DNA of 64,000 bases from Lentzea sp. NEAU-D7 (GTDB taxonomy: Bacteria > Actinomycetota > Actinomycetes > Mycobacteriales > Pseudonocardiaceae): assembly GCF_026242055.1 (NCBI RefSeq), contig NZ_JAPJDL010000008.1, positions 186,001 through 250,000 on the forward strand. The letters run 5' to 3'. The position numbers were made by a program, and so were the translations under genes. Of the stretch, positions 15,064 to 23,344 are shown piece by piece. Below the pieces are notes generated by a model that was not told the DNA's origin, did not search any database, and saw only the letters and a program-made list of their open reading frames with translations. The stretch's first letter is position 1. Every line of letters begins with the position of its first letter.

Positions 15064-16335
15064 GTGACCATCAACGATGTCGAGGCGGCGGCGCTGGCCG
15101 CGGTGGACGAGGCCGCGATCGGCCGGCTCCTGCTGGACCTGCTCGCGGTGCCGAGCGTGACGGGCAGTGCCGCGGAGTCCGACCTGCAGCACGTGCTCGC
15201 GGGGCACCTGGAACGGTTGGACCTGGACGTCGATCTCTGGTCGATGGACCTTCCCGAACTCCGTGCGCACCCCGACTTCCCCGGCGGCGAGGCGCCGCGC
15301 ACGGAGGCATGGGGACTGGTGGGCACCACACCTTCAACGGGCGACGGGCCGACGTTGATCCTGCAGGGCCACGTCGACGTCGTCCCGCCCGGCGACCTGG
15401 CGCAGTGGCAGGGCGATCCCTTCCACCCGCGTGTCGAGGGAGACGTCGTGCACGGCCGCGGAGCGTGCGACATGAAGGCCGGTGTGGTGGCGATCCTCGC
15501 CACGCTGGCCGCGATCCGCGCGGCCGACGTGACCCCGCGAGGCCGGGTGTCCGTGCACTTCGTCGTCAGCGAGGAGGACGGCGGGCTCGGAGCGTTCGGC
15601 ACGCTGCGGCGCGGCCACACCGGCGACGCCTGCATCATCACCGAACCGACCGGTGGCGCGCTCATGGTCGCCAACGGCGGCGCGCTGACGTTCCGCATCG
15701 AGGTCCCCGGCCAGGCCACGCACGGCAGCACCCGGTACGCCGGGGTCAGCGCCATCGACGCCTACCTGCCGATCCACGCCGCGCTCGCCCGCCTGGAGGC
15801 CCGCCGCAACGCCGGCGTCGATCCGCTCATGGCCGCCTACACCGTCGCGTACCCGCTGTCGGTCGGGACCCTGCAGGCCGGCGACTGGGCGAGCAGCGTG
15901 CCGGATCTGCTGGTGGCCGAGGGACGGCTGGGCGTGGCGCTGGGGGAGGACCCGGCCCAGGCGCGCGCGGACCTCGAAGCGTGCGTGGCCGAGGCCTGCG
16001 CGTCGGATCCGTGGCTGCGGGCCCATCCCGCCACCGTGACGTGGCCCGGCGGCCAGTTCGCCAGCGGCCGGTTACCTGCCGGCCATCCGCTCGCGGCCCT
16101 GGTCGGCGACGCGCACGCGGACGTCACCCGTACGGCCCGCCCCGCCGAGCAGGGCGCGCCGTACGGCAGCGACCTGCGCCTGTACGCGGGCGCCGGGATC
16201 CCCACGCTGCAGTACGGGCCCGGTGACGTGCGGCTCGCGCACGGCCCGCAGGAACAGGTGTCCGTCAGCGAGGTCGTCACCGTCACCCAGGCCCTCGTGC
16301 TGGCCACTCTGCGGACGGTCTACCCGATGCTCTGA
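15064..16335 (+). CDS. M20 family metallopeptidase (acetylornithine deacetylase/ArgE-like)
   Basis: 423 residues from a GTG at 15064. M20 zinc motifs: LQGHVDVVPPGD (His-x-Asp near residue 103), GRGACDMKAG (bridging Asp), SEEDGG (catalytic Glu and ligand), and HGPQEQV near the C-terminus. The lid/dimerisation domain lies in the middle (VPGQATHGSTRYAGVSAID). Likely substrates are N-acyl amino acids or small peptides. It is divergent from an Lrp regulator. The 3' end overlaps the convergent iminopeptidase gene by 16 bp. Confidence 0.9.
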   Translation: MTINDVEAAALAAVDEAAIGRLLLDLLAVPSVTGSAAESDLQHVLAGHLERLDLDVDLWSMDLPELRAHPDFPGGEAPRTEAWGLVGTTPSTGDGPTLILQGHVDVVPPGDLAQWQGDPFHPRVEGDVVHGRGACDMKAGVVAILATLAAIRAADVTPRGRVSVHFVVSEEDGGLGAFGTLRRGHTGDACIITEPTGGALMVANGGALTFRIEVPGQATHGSTRYAGVSAIDAYLPIHAALARLEARRNAGVDPLMAAYTVAYPLSVGTLQAGDWASSVPDLLVAEGRLGVALGEDPAQARADLEACVAEACASDPWLRAHPATVTWPGGQFASGRLPAGHPLAALVGDAHADVTRTARPAEQGAPYGSDLRLYAGAGIPTLQYGPGDVRLAHGPQEQVSVSEVVTVTQALVLATLRTVYPML

Positions 16336-17300
16336 CCTCGGGCGAAGCGGTCGGTGGCGGCGATGATCGCCGCGCTCATGCTGCCGCCGCCGTGTCCGGT
16401 GTCGTCGAGGACCACGAGCTCGCTGCCGGGCCAGGCCCGGTGCAGGGCCCAAGCCGTGCCGAGGGGAGTGCTGACGTCGTAACGCCCGTGGATCAGCACG
16501 GCGGGAATGCCGTGCAACCGTTCGATGTCACGCAGCAGCTGCCGTTCTTCCAGGAAGCAGCCGTGGGACCAGTAGTGGGTCACCAGGCGGGCGAAGGTCA
16601 GCTGGAACTCCGGCTCGGCGACCGACAGGAACGGCTCCGCGTCGGGAGCCAGCGACATGTGCGTGTCCTCCCACAGGCACCACCCGTACGCGGCCTTGGC
16701 GCGGACCTCCGCGTCGGGGTCGTGCAGCAGCCGGCTGTAGGCGGCCGCCAGGTCACCGTCGCGCTCGGCGGAGGGCACGGCGTCCCGGAACCGGTCCCAC
16801 TCTCGCGGGAAGACGCGCCCCATGTCGCGGGTGATCCAGTCGGTGTCGCGGCGGTCGCCGTCGGTCACGGCCGCGAGCACCAGTTCGGTCACCCGCTCCG
16901 GGTGTGCCTGCGCGTAGGCGAGAGCGAGCGTGACACCCCACGAGCCGCCCTCGACCAGCCAGCGCTCGATCCCCAGGTGGACCCGCAGCGCCTCGATGTC
17001 GGCGATGAGGTGCTGGGTGGTGTTCGCCGACAGGTCGACGACGGGATCGGCCGCGGACGGGATGCTGCGCCCGGCGTTGCGCTGGTCGAACAGGACCACG
17101 CGGTAGCGCTCCGGGTCGAACAGGCCCCGCATCCTCGGCGAGCTCCCCGATCCGGGCCCGCCGTGCAATGCGACGGCCGGCTTGCCGTCGGGGTTGCCGA
17201 CGACCTCCCAGTACAGCGAATGACCGTCGCCGACCTCCAGCACGCCTGACTCGTACGGCTCGCTCAGCGGGTAACGGCCGTCTTCGGATGTGCTCGTCAT
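16320..17300 (-). CDS. Proline iminopeptidase (alpha/beta hydrolase, S33)
   Basis: 326 residues. S33 signature features: HGGPGSGSSP oxyanion region (near residue 46), FDQRNAGRS, nucleophile elbow GGSWGVTLALAYAQAHPERV, and C-terminal HGRYDVSTP and DTGHGG for the Asp and His. The enzyme removes N-terminal proline from peptides in the cytoplasm. ATG start at 17300. Convergent with the M20 peptidase, so two peptide-degrading enzymes sit side by side. Confidence 0.92.
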   Translation of the reverse strand: MTSTSEDGRYPLSEPYESGVLEVGDGHSLYWEVVGNPDGKPAVALHGGPGSGSSPRMRGLFDPERYRVVLFDQRNAGRSIPSAADPVVDLSANTTQHLIADIEALRVHLGIERWLVEGGSWGVTLALAYAQAHPERVTELVLAAVTDGDRRDTDWITRDMGRVFPREWDRFRDAVPSAERDGDLAAAYSRLLHDPDAEVRAKAAYGWCLWEDTHMSLAPDAEPFLSVAEPEFQLTFARLVTHYWSHGCFLEERQLLRDIERLHGIPAVLIHGRYDVSTPLGTAWALHRAWPGSELVVLDDTGHGGGSMSAAIIAATDRFARGQSIG

Positions 17301-17344
17301 GCGGGCATGATCGCGCACCGGTTGGCGACGCGGACGGCCCGATG

Positions 17345-18526
17345 TCACCGGATGCGCCACATGACCGCGCGTCCGTAGCCCGTCGCGGGAATGCTGGAGA
17401 AGCCCACGATCACACCGTGGTTGTTCACGCCTGTTGCCGAGCTCCACGTACTGCCCGGCAACGCCTCCAGCTCGTGGATGCGGTTGTTCCGATCCCAGTA
17501 CACCGCGCGCGTAGAGGCTCCCGGCGCTTCCGCGTCACCGATGACCAGACCGCGGTCGTTCATGCCGCGGACGAAGCTGGATGTGCTGCCCGGCAGCACC
17601 CCCAGGTCGACGGCCCGGCCGCGGTCATCCCAACGGGTGCCGTGCCAGACCGGATCGGGACCGAAGAACGCGGTACCCGCGAGGTCGCCGCGCGCGTTCG
17701 TCGCTTCAAGGGCGCTGGCGGTCGCGTTCGGCGGCAGGTCGAGTGCCGAGATCCGTCCGTGCCGGTCCCAGCGCACGGCGAGGCGGTCCTGCGGCGTGGG
17801 ACCCGTGGCCGTGCCCGCGATGCGGCCGTCGTTCGTGATGCTCTGCGGGAACGTGCTCCAGCCCTGCAAGCGCGCCAGTTCCGCACTGACACCCCGGCGA
17901 TTCCACATGACCGGCTGTGTGTCGCCGGGAGCGAGATCGGCGACCCCGACGACGACTCCGGCGTCGTTGATGTCGGCGGGTGCGCTGCCGGTTGCGCCGG
18001 CGGGGATGCCGAGGTCGGTGATCCGCCCGCGGCTGTCCCACCGCACGGCGTGCGTCCTGCCGTCAGAGCCGACGCTCGTGCCGATGTAGGTGCCCGTCGC
18101 GTTGCGTCCCAGGACTTCGGTGGAGCCGTTGCCGAGAGACGGGAACTCGGTGATGTGGCCGGCTCGGTCCCACCGCACGGCGTGCGCGGTGTAGTTCTCG
18201 TCGCGGGCCGTGCCGATGACGACACCGTCGTCGAAGATCTTCCAGGCGAGTGTCTCGGTCGCACCGGGCAGGCCGGGAAGGACAACGACGGCTCCACGGC
18301 GGTCCCACTTCACCGACCGCCACGTGCGGTCCGCGAACCCGACCGTGCCGATGATCGTTCCTTCGTCGTTGACAGCCAACGCCCCGCTGCCGGTGGCTCC
18401 GGGCGGAAGCGACAGTTCGACCAGGCGCGCGCCGGCTGCGTTCGCACTGCCGACGACGCTTGCGGACAGCATGATCACCGCCGCCGCTGTCCGGCCACAC
18501 CGCGTGCGCAGCAGTCTCCACCGCAT
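17345..18526 (-). CDS. Secreted HAF-repeat protein
   Basis: 393 residues: a signal peptide (RTAAAVIMLSASVVGSANA) followed by about eight imperfect repeats of 45-50 residues. Each repeat has the pattern of a G-rich turn, (I/V)N(D/N)xGxxxG, then xAVRWDRxGRIxxL. This is the HAF (extracellular repeat) architecture, expected to form a beta-propeller outside the cell; no enzyme motif is visible. The ATG at 18526 has AGGAG upstream. The gene stands alone, 218 bp from a divergent membrane protein gene. Confidence 0.85.
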   Translation of the reverse strand: MRWRLLRTRCGRTAAAVIMLSASVVGSANAAGARLVELSLPPGATGSGALAVNDEGTIIGTVGFADRTWRSVKWDRRGAVVVLPGLPGATETLAWKIFDDGVVIGTARDENYTAHAVRWDRAGHITEFPSLGNGSTEVLGRNATGTYIGTSVGSDGRTHAVRWDSRGRITDLGIPAGATGSAPADINDAGVVVGVADLAPGDTQPVMWNRRGVSAELARLQGWSTFPQSITNDGRIAGTATGPTPQDRLAVRWDRHGRISALDLPPNATASALEATNARGDLAGTAFFGPDPVWHGTRWDDRGRAVDLGVLPGSTSSFVRGMNDRGLVIGDAEAPGASTRAVYWDRNNRIHELEALPGSTWSSATGVNNHGVIVGFSSIPATGYGRAVMWRIR

Positions 18527-18744
18527 GCTGTTCACACTCCTCTCGGCTCCATCGTTTCGCACCGAACGATGATTCCGCTGCCGTGCAGGAGCTTCCAGAG
18601 CCATAGGTCCCCACTACCGACAGCGCCCCCGGTCCTCGCCGCCCCGGTGAACCCGTGCCCTTGGTCCCCGTCACGGGGAGCCCTGAGCACCTGCCCGCTG
18701 CCCGATCGCCGGTGAAGAGTGGGCCGTGGAAGGAGGTGAGATCG

Positions 18745-19116
18745 ATGAGGCTCGGAGTGAAGGACGTTGTCGCGACGGTTCTCGTCGCGCTCATCGCGAT
18801 TCCGTACATCGGTTACTTGGTCAACGGCGAGATGCCGTTCGTCAAGGACCCGAGGGGGATGGCCGCGGTCGGGCTCGTGCTCGGCGTCGCCGCCTTCCTC
18901 GTGGTGCGGTGGGGAGACGCGCTCGACCGTGTCGGCATGGCCGAGACGGGGCTGGCGGTTCTGGTGCTGGCGTTGGGCGTCGTGACCCTGTTCCTGGCCG
19001 AGACCGCGGCCGCGGAGGTTCTGCTGGCGGTGTTCATGGGTTCGATCCTGCTGATGTTGGCGGTCGAACTCGTTGACCACGCCGGTGTCTTCCGGGGTGC
19101 GGTTTCGCACCGGTAG
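18745..19116 (+). CDS. Small four-TM membrane protein
   Basis: 123 residues with a very strong ribosome site (AAGGAGGTGAG, 18730-18740) before ATG 18745. Four hydrophobic segments: VVATVLVALIAIPYIGYLV, MAAVGLVLGVAAFLVV, GLAVLVLALGVVTLFLA and VLLAVFMGSILLMLAVEL. No known motif. It is followed by two strong hairpins and so forms a single-gene unit. Function unknown. Confidence 0.75.
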   Translation: MRLGVKDVVATVLVALIAIPYIGYLVNGEMPFVKDPRGMAAVGLVLGVAAFLVVRWGDALDRVGMAETGLAVLVLALGVVTLFLAETAAAEVLLAVFMGSILLMLAVELVDHAGVFRGAVSHR

Positions 19117-19125
19117 TCACCACCT

Positions 19126-19163
19126 GGTGCCGCGTTCCGCTGCGCGTGGCGGAACGCGGCACC
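19126..19163 (+). terminator. Strong hairpin, 15-bp arms
   Basis: Arms GGTGCCGCGTTCCGC (19126-19140) and GCGGAACGCGGCACC (19149-19163) are perfect complements around an 8-base loop, 10 bases after the stop of the membrane protein gene. No U-tract follows. Confidence 0.8.
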
Positions 19164-19195
19164 GCGCATGCCAACGGAACTCCAAGACTCCCGAA

Positions 19196-19236
19196 TCTGA
19201 CCGCCGATAATGTTCACTTATCGGCGGTCAGAATTT
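19196..19236 (+). terminator. Second hairpin with a short U-tract
   Basis: Perfect 15-bp arms: 19196-19210 (ends CCGCCGATAA) and 19218-19232 (starts TTATCGGCGG), loop of 7, followed by ATTTT (19232-19236). It is a classical intrinsic terminator on the plus strand and insulates the next gene. The arm sequence CGCCGATAA also matches the left arm of the dif-like site at 50117. Confidence 0.75.
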
Positions 19237-19265
19237 TCCCGCCCATTGAGTAGCGTTGCGTTGGA

Positions 19266-19297
19266 TAACGTTAGTGCACACGTAATTCTGCTACGAT
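19266..19297 (+). promoter_or_regulatory. Putative leaderless promoter with TAACGTTA palindrome
   Basis: A -10 box TACGAT (19292-19297) lies 7 bases before the GTG at 19305, which would make the transcript leaderless. The palindrome TAACGTTA (19266-19273) sits in the -35 region and could be an operator. The stretch is far richer in A and T than its surroundings. Confidence 0.5.
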
Positions 19298-19304
19298 ATC
19301 GCTC

Positions 19305-20480
19305 GTGGAGACGAGCTGTAACTTCCCCGGCTGCGAGCGGCCTGTTTTCCGAGGTGGCGGGCCTGGCAGGCCCTCGGAGTACTGCGATCTGCCCGAGCAC
19401 ACGCGCTGGCGGGCGTGGAGGGAGCGGCAGCGGCTGGCGGAAACCCCCGAGCAAAACCTGGAGGTCGTCACCGTGACGAATCTCCCGAGGGTCTCCGGTA
19501 CCGCCAAGATCAGGGCTGAAGAGCTCCTCGACCGGTTTCGGGTGTTGTCGGAACAGATGACGCAGACCCTCGGCCGGGCCGTCGGCGAGCTGAACGCGAT
19601 GGCGGACCCGAGTGTCGCCGAGAGCCTGGTCCAGGCCGCCGAAGCCGAGGCGGCGAGGCGGGTCGCGGAGGCCCGGGCGGAACTGGCGTCCGCCGAGCAG
19701 CGCCGGCACGAGGCCGAGCGCGCCCGCAAGGCCGCCGAGGAGACCACCGAGCAGGCGGTGCGGGCGGCGGAAGAAGCCGACGACGCCGTCGACACGGCGG
19801 TGACGGAACGGGACGAGGCCCGGCAGGCCGCACGCGACGCGGCCGCGCGGGCCGAGGCCGAGATCGCCGAGGTCAGGGTGCAGGCGGCGGCGCTGATCGA
19901 GGAGATCCGGGCCGAGGCGGAACAGGCCAAGGCCGACGCCGTGAAGCACGCCGAGCAGGCGCGGCGGCAGGCGGCCAAGGAGATCGAACAGGCGCACGCC
20001 GAAGCCCAGGCGGAGATTGCGCGAGCTCGGGCCGAGGCGCTGGCCGAGGTGGAACGTGCTCGCGCTGAGGCGCAGGCGGCGGTCGAACGGGCTGAGGCCG
20101 AGGCCGCTGCCGTGAAGCAGGCCGCTGAGCAGGCTCGCAGTGATGCCGCGGTGCAGGTGGAGCAGGCGCGGGCGGAGGCGGCGGAGACCGTCAGCCGGGC
20201 TGCGAAGGCTCGTGACCTGGCGGTGGTGCGGGCGGAACGCGCTGAGCAGACCGCCGCGGACGCACGGGCCGAGCTGGAGCGCTCACGCGGCGAGTTCGAG
20301 ACGCGGTTCGCGCAGCTCAGGCAGGAGAGTGCTGAGCAGGTGGCAGCGGTGCGGCAGACGCTCGCGGTCGTGGAGGACGCGCGCGCTCAGACGTTGACCA
20401 GGGCCGAGCGCGCCGAGCGTCAGCTGGACGAGGCGGCGGAGGAGCTCCGGGCGGCGCGGCGGGCGAAGACCTCGTCCTGA
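19305..20480 (+). CDS. Cys-motif N-terminal domain plus long coiled coil
   Basis: 391 residues, GTG start. The N-terminus (CNFPGCERPVF, then GRPSEYCDLPEHTRWRAWR) has three cysteines and a His that could form a zinc finger. From about residue 65 to the end the protein is an almost unbroken Ala/Glu/Arg-rich coiled coil (repeated RAEAEAEIA-like heptads). The design recalls KfrA-type DNA-binding coiled-coil proteins of plasmids and small families on actinobacterial chromosomes; the function is not established. Its own promoter is insulated by two terminators. The 3' end overlaps the convergent deformylase gene by 61 bp. Confidence 0.85.
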   Translation: METSCNFPGCERPVFRGGGPGRPSEYCDLPEHTRWRAWRERQRLAETPEQNLEVVTVTNLPRVSGTAKIRAEELLDRFRVLSEQMTQTLGRAVGELNAMADPSVAESLVQAAEAEAARRVAEARAELASAEQRRHEAERARKAAEETTEQAVRAAEEADDAVDTAVTERDEARQAARDAAARAEAEIAEVRVQAAALIEEIRAEAEQAKADAVKHAEQARRQAAKEIEQAHAEAQAEIARARAEALAEVERARAEAQAAVERAEAEAAAVKQAAEQARSDAAVQVEQARAEAAETVSRAAKARDLAVVRAERAEQTAADARAELERSRGEFETRFAQLRQESAEQVAAVRQTLAVVEDARAQTLTRAERAERQLDEAAEELRAARRAKTSS

Positions 20481-20998
20481 GAGGCGGCCATCTCCCGCAG
20501 CGCGGACTTGCGTTCGCGCTGGGTCAGCCGGTCCAGGTAGAGCCTGCCGTGGAGGTGGTCGGTCTCGTGCTGCAGGCAGCGGGCGAAGTAGCCCCTGCCC
20601 TCGACGACGATGGGATTGCCGTCCTTGTCCAGGCCGCGCACGACGGCGCGGTCGGGACGGGCCACCACGCGGTACGGGCCCGGCACGGACAGGCAGCCCT
20701 CCGGTTCTTCGAGCAGCTTGCGCTGCTCGGCGGGAAGGTCGTCGAGCACGGGGTTGAGGATGTGGCCGGTGTGGCGGGTGCCCCACTCGTCGCTCATGTC
20801 CCACACGAACAGCTGCAGGTCGACGCCGACCTGGTTCGCGGCGATCGCGGCGCCTTCGGCGACGTGGTTGGTGGCGAACATGTCGTCGATGAGCCGGGTG
20901 AGCTCCGGCGTGCCGAACTCGGTGGCCTCGCGGCAGCGGCGGGTCAGGATCTCTTCGCCCACGACGGTGATGCGGCGCGGGGTGCCTCGGTCGGACAT
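20420..20998 (-). CDS. def: Peptide deformylase
   Basis: 192 residues. All three PDF motifs are visible: GAAIAANQVGV (motif 1, usual GxGxAAxQ), EGCLSVPG (motif 2, Cys metal ligand) and QHETDHLHG (motif 3, HExxH). It removes the formyl group from nascent proteins. The C-terminal tail (ARRAARSSSAASSS) is an extension of low complexity that overlaps the coiled-coil gene. It is divergent from a small HTH gene. Actinomycetes often carry several def copies, so this may not be the only one. Confidence 0.93.
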   Translation of the reverse strand: MSDRGTPRRITVVGEEILTRRCREATEFGTPELTRLIDDMFATNHVAEGAAIAANQVGVDLQLFVWDMSDEWGTRHTGHILNPVLDDLPAEQRKLLEEPEGCLSVPGPYRVVARPDRAVVRGLDKDGNPIVVEGRGYFARCLQHETDHLHGRLYLDRLTQRERKSALREMAASQDEVFARRAARSSSAASSS

Positions 20999-20999
20999 G

Positions 21000-21026
21000 C
21001 TTTGCAAAGTAGCAGTCTTTGCAAAG
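21000..21026. promoter_or_regulatory. Two CTTTGCAAAG boxes between def and an HTH gene
   Basis: The palindrome CTTTGCAAAG occurs at 21000-21009 and 21017-21026, 17 bases apart, in the 48-bp gap between divergent genes. Likely operator of the downstream HTH protein. A third copy lies at 14988-14997. Confidence 0.6.
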
Positions 21027-21046
21027 TTATCGGTAGGGTGCCGTCC

Positions 21047-21451
21047 ATGTCTCGACGGCCGCTTCCGGACCACCCCGTGCGCATCGCGTTGCTCGACCTG
21101 CTGGCCGAGCACGGCACGCTGACCTCCACCCAGGCCGCCGCCCGGCTCGGGCAGAGCTCGGGGCTGTGCTCGTTCCACCTGCGCAAACTCGCCGAACTGG
21201 GTCTGATCGAGGAGGCGCCGCACCAGGGCGGCAAGGCCCGTCCGTGGCAGCTGCGGTGGGAGACCGAGGACGAGCCGGCGCCGGAGGAGTCGTTCAGCGC
21301 GCTCATCCACGTGACACCGGACGAGATGGCGGAGATCGGCGCGTCGATCCGGCGGCTGCTGTTCCGCTACCGAGACCGGGGCACGCGGCCGGCGAACGCG
21401 GTGGCCGTCACGGCGGAGATCCGGTTGCTCAACGGCGACCCAGTAGGCTGA
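21047..21451 (+). CDS. Winged-helix (ArsR-like) regulator
   Basis: 134 residues. N-terminal HTH: HPVRIALLDLLAEHGTLTSTQAAARLGQSSGLCSFHLRKLAELGLIEE, then the wing GGKARPWQL. The C-terminal half (FSALIHVTPDEMAEIGASIRRLLFRYRDR) is a helical extension. Divergent from def with twin CTTTGCAAAG palindromes between them, so it may control both. The next gene starts 6 bases after its stop and is probably co-transcribed. Confidence 0.85.
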   Translation: MSRRPLPDHPVRIALLDLLAEHGTLTSTQAAARLGQSSGLCSFHLRKLAELGLIEEAPHQGGKARPWQLRWETEDEPAPEESFSALIHVTPDEMAEIGASIRRLLFRYRDRGTRPANAVAVTAEIRLLNGDPVG

Positions 21452-21457
21452 TCGGCG

Positions 21458-22246
21458 ATGGACGAGCTGAAAGGCGACTGCGCCAACTGCTTCGGGTTGT
21501 GCTGCGTCGCGCTGCCGTTCGCGAGGTCGGCCGACTTCGCGGCCACCAAGGACGCGGGCACGCCGTGCAAGAACCTGCTGGCCGACCACCGGTGCGGCAT
21601 CCACGACCAGCTGCGGCCGAAGGGCTACGCCGGCTGCACGGTCTACGACTGCTTCGGCGCGGGTCAGCGGGTGTCGCAGACGGTGTTCGCGGGCGTCGAC
21701 TGGCGCACCGCCGGGCGGCAGCAGATGTTCGCGGTGTTCCCGGTGGTCAGGCAGCTGCACGAACTGCTCTGGTACCTCGCCGAGGCGGACCGCCTCGACC
21801 CGCACGACGACCTCGCGCATGCCTTCGCCGAGGTGGAGCGGAACACGGTCGCCTCGCCGGACGACATCCTGGCGCTCGACGTCGCCGAGATCCGGGCGAA
21901 GGTGAACGTCCTGCTGCTGCGCACCAGTGAACGGCTGCGGACCAGCGCGAAGTCGTACCGGGGTGCGGACCTGATCGGCGCACGGCTGCGCAACAAGAAC
22001 CTGAGCAACGCGGACTTCCGCGGCGCGTACCTGATCGGCGCGGACCTCACGAACTCCGACCTGTCGCGGGCGGACATGATCGGCGCCGACCTGCGCGGTG
22101 CGGACTTGTCGGGCGCGGACCTGAGCACGTGCCTGTTCCTGACCCAGCCGCAGGTCAACGCCGCGCGGGGCAACGCGAAGACGAAGCTGCCCGCCTCCCT
22201 GTCGCGGCCCGCGCACTGGACGGCGCAGCCCGCCAAGCGCCGCTGA
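21458..22246 (+). CDS. Cys-cluster domain fused to pentapeptide repeats
   Basis: 262 residues. The N-terminal about 75 residues hold a cysteine cluster (CANCFGLCC, PCKNLL, RCGIHD, GCTVYDC) like that of YkgJ-type metal-chelating domains. The C-terminal about 80 residues are pentapeptide repeats (A(D/N)LxG pattern: SNADFRGAYLIGADLTNSDL and following), which form a right-handed quadrilateral helix. It is one of the few genes here that joins these two modules; actinobacterial proteins of this kind are known only as pentapeptide-repeat proteins, without an assigned function. Located 6 bp after the HTH gene. Confidence 0.85.
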   Translation: MDELKGDCANCFGLCCVALPFARSADFAATKDAGTPCKNLLADHRCGIHDQLRPKGYAGCTVYDCFGAGQRVSQTVFAGVDWRTAGRQQMFAVFPVVRQLHELLWYLAEADRLDPHDDLAHAFAEVERNTVASPDDILALDVAEIRAKVNVLLLRTSERLRTSAKSYRGADLIGARLRNKNLSNADFRGAYLIGADLTNSDLSRADMIGADLRGADLSGADLSTCLFLTQPQVNAARGNAKTKLPASLSRPAHWTAQPAKRR

Positions 22247-22259
22247 CCCCTTCCACAGC

Positions 22260-23270
22260 ATGAACAGGGACTCAGCCGTCGGTGGTATCGGGTCGTGGGT
22301 GATGCCCGAGGAGGGGCAGCCTCATCGCCGGACGTGGATGGCCTTCGCCGCCAGCGAGCGCATCTGGGGCCGTGACCTGCTCGGACGGGTACGGCGTGAC
22401 CAGGCGACGATCGCGACCACGATCGCCCGGTTCGAGCCGGTGTCGATGCTGGTGCGGGCCGAGGACCTGGAACTGGCTCGGTCGCTGATGCCGGGTGTCG
22501 AACTGGTGGCCGCGGAGATCGACGACCTGTGGTTGCGCGACACCGGGCCGGTGTTCGTGCGCGGTGGAGGGGCGGTCGACTTCAACTTCTCCGGCTGGGG
22601 CGGCAAGCAGCAGCACCGCCGGGACGCGGAGGTCGCCGGGTTCGTCGCCGGTCTGGCCGGTGCCGAGCGGGTGCGCACGGACCTGGTGCTGGAGGGTGGT
22701 GCGCTGGAGGTCGACGGTGAGGGCACGGCGATCATCACCGAGAGCTGCGTGCTCAACGGCAACCGCAACCCCGGCTGGCGGAAGAGCGACGTCGAGCGGG
22801 AGCTCGCGCGGCTGCTCGGGATCAGGAAGGTGATCTGGCTGCCGGGCATCGCCGGGCGCGACATCACCGATGGTCACACCGACTTCTACGCGCGGTTCGC
22901 CGGGCCGGGCGTGGTGGTGGCGGGGCTCGACAACGACCCCGGGTCGTTCGACTACGCCGTGACGCGCCGTCACCTGGAGATCCTGCGGTCGGCCACCGAT
23001 GCCGCGGGCAGGCCGTTGCGGGTCGAGGTGCTGGAGGGGCCGGAGACGACGCGGGTGCGTGACGAGGACTTCGCGGCCGGGTACGTCAACTTCTACGTGT
23101 GCAACGGTGCGGTCATCGGGCCGCAGTTCGGCGACCGGCGGGCCGACGCCGCGGCGAGGGTCACGATGGAGCGGCTGTTCCCTGGACGTGCGGTGGTGCA
23201 GATCGACATCGACGGCATCGCCTCGGGCGGTGGCGGCATCCACTGCACCACCCAGCAAGAACCGGAGTGA
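22260..23270 (+). CDS. Agmatine deiminase/peptidyl-arginine deiminase family protein
   Basis: 336 residues. Family motifs: RRTWMAFA, LWLRDTGPVFV, LEGGALEVDGEGT, DGHTDFYARF and the catalytic cysteine in GGGGIHCTTQQ near the C-terminus. The enzyme would hydrolyse agmatine to N-carbamoylputrescine and ammonia, or act on a related guanidino compound. It starts 13 bases after the pentapeptide gene and probably ends the operon; a hairpin follows the stop. Confidence 0.9.
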   Translation: MNRDSAVGGIGSWVMPEEGQPHRRTWMAFAASERIWGRDLLGRVRRDQATIATTIARFEPVSMLVRAEDLELARSLMPGVELVAAEIDDLWLRDTGPVFVRGGGAVDFNFSGWGGKQQHRRDAEVAGFVAGLAGAERVRTDLVLEGGALEVDGEGTAIITESCVLNGNRNPGWRKSDVERELARLLGIRKVIWLPGIAGRDITDGHTDFYARFAGPGVVVAGLDNDPGSFDYAVTRRHLEILRSATDAAGRPLRVEVLEGPETTRVRDEDFAAGYVNFYVCNGAVIGPQFGDRRADAAARVTMERLFPGRAVVQIDIDGIASGGGGIHCTTQQEPE

Positions 23271-23287
23271 GGGCCGCCGAACGGCCC
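23271..23287 (+). terminator. Short hairpin after the deiminase gene
   Basis: Arms GGGCCG and CGGCCC around CCGAA begin at the base after the TGA. The remaining 57 bp before the next gene hold nothing recognisable. Confidence 0.55.
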
Positions 23288-23344
23288 ACCGCGTTCGCAC
23301 CGGGTGCGTGAGCTGCTGGCCGGCGCGATCGTCCGCGAACTCGG

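Noticed and set aside
19218..19997. Minus-strand ORFs opposite the coiled-coil gene
   Set aside because: Mirror image of the Ala/Glu/Arg repeats; the plus frame has the Cys motif, promoter and heptads.
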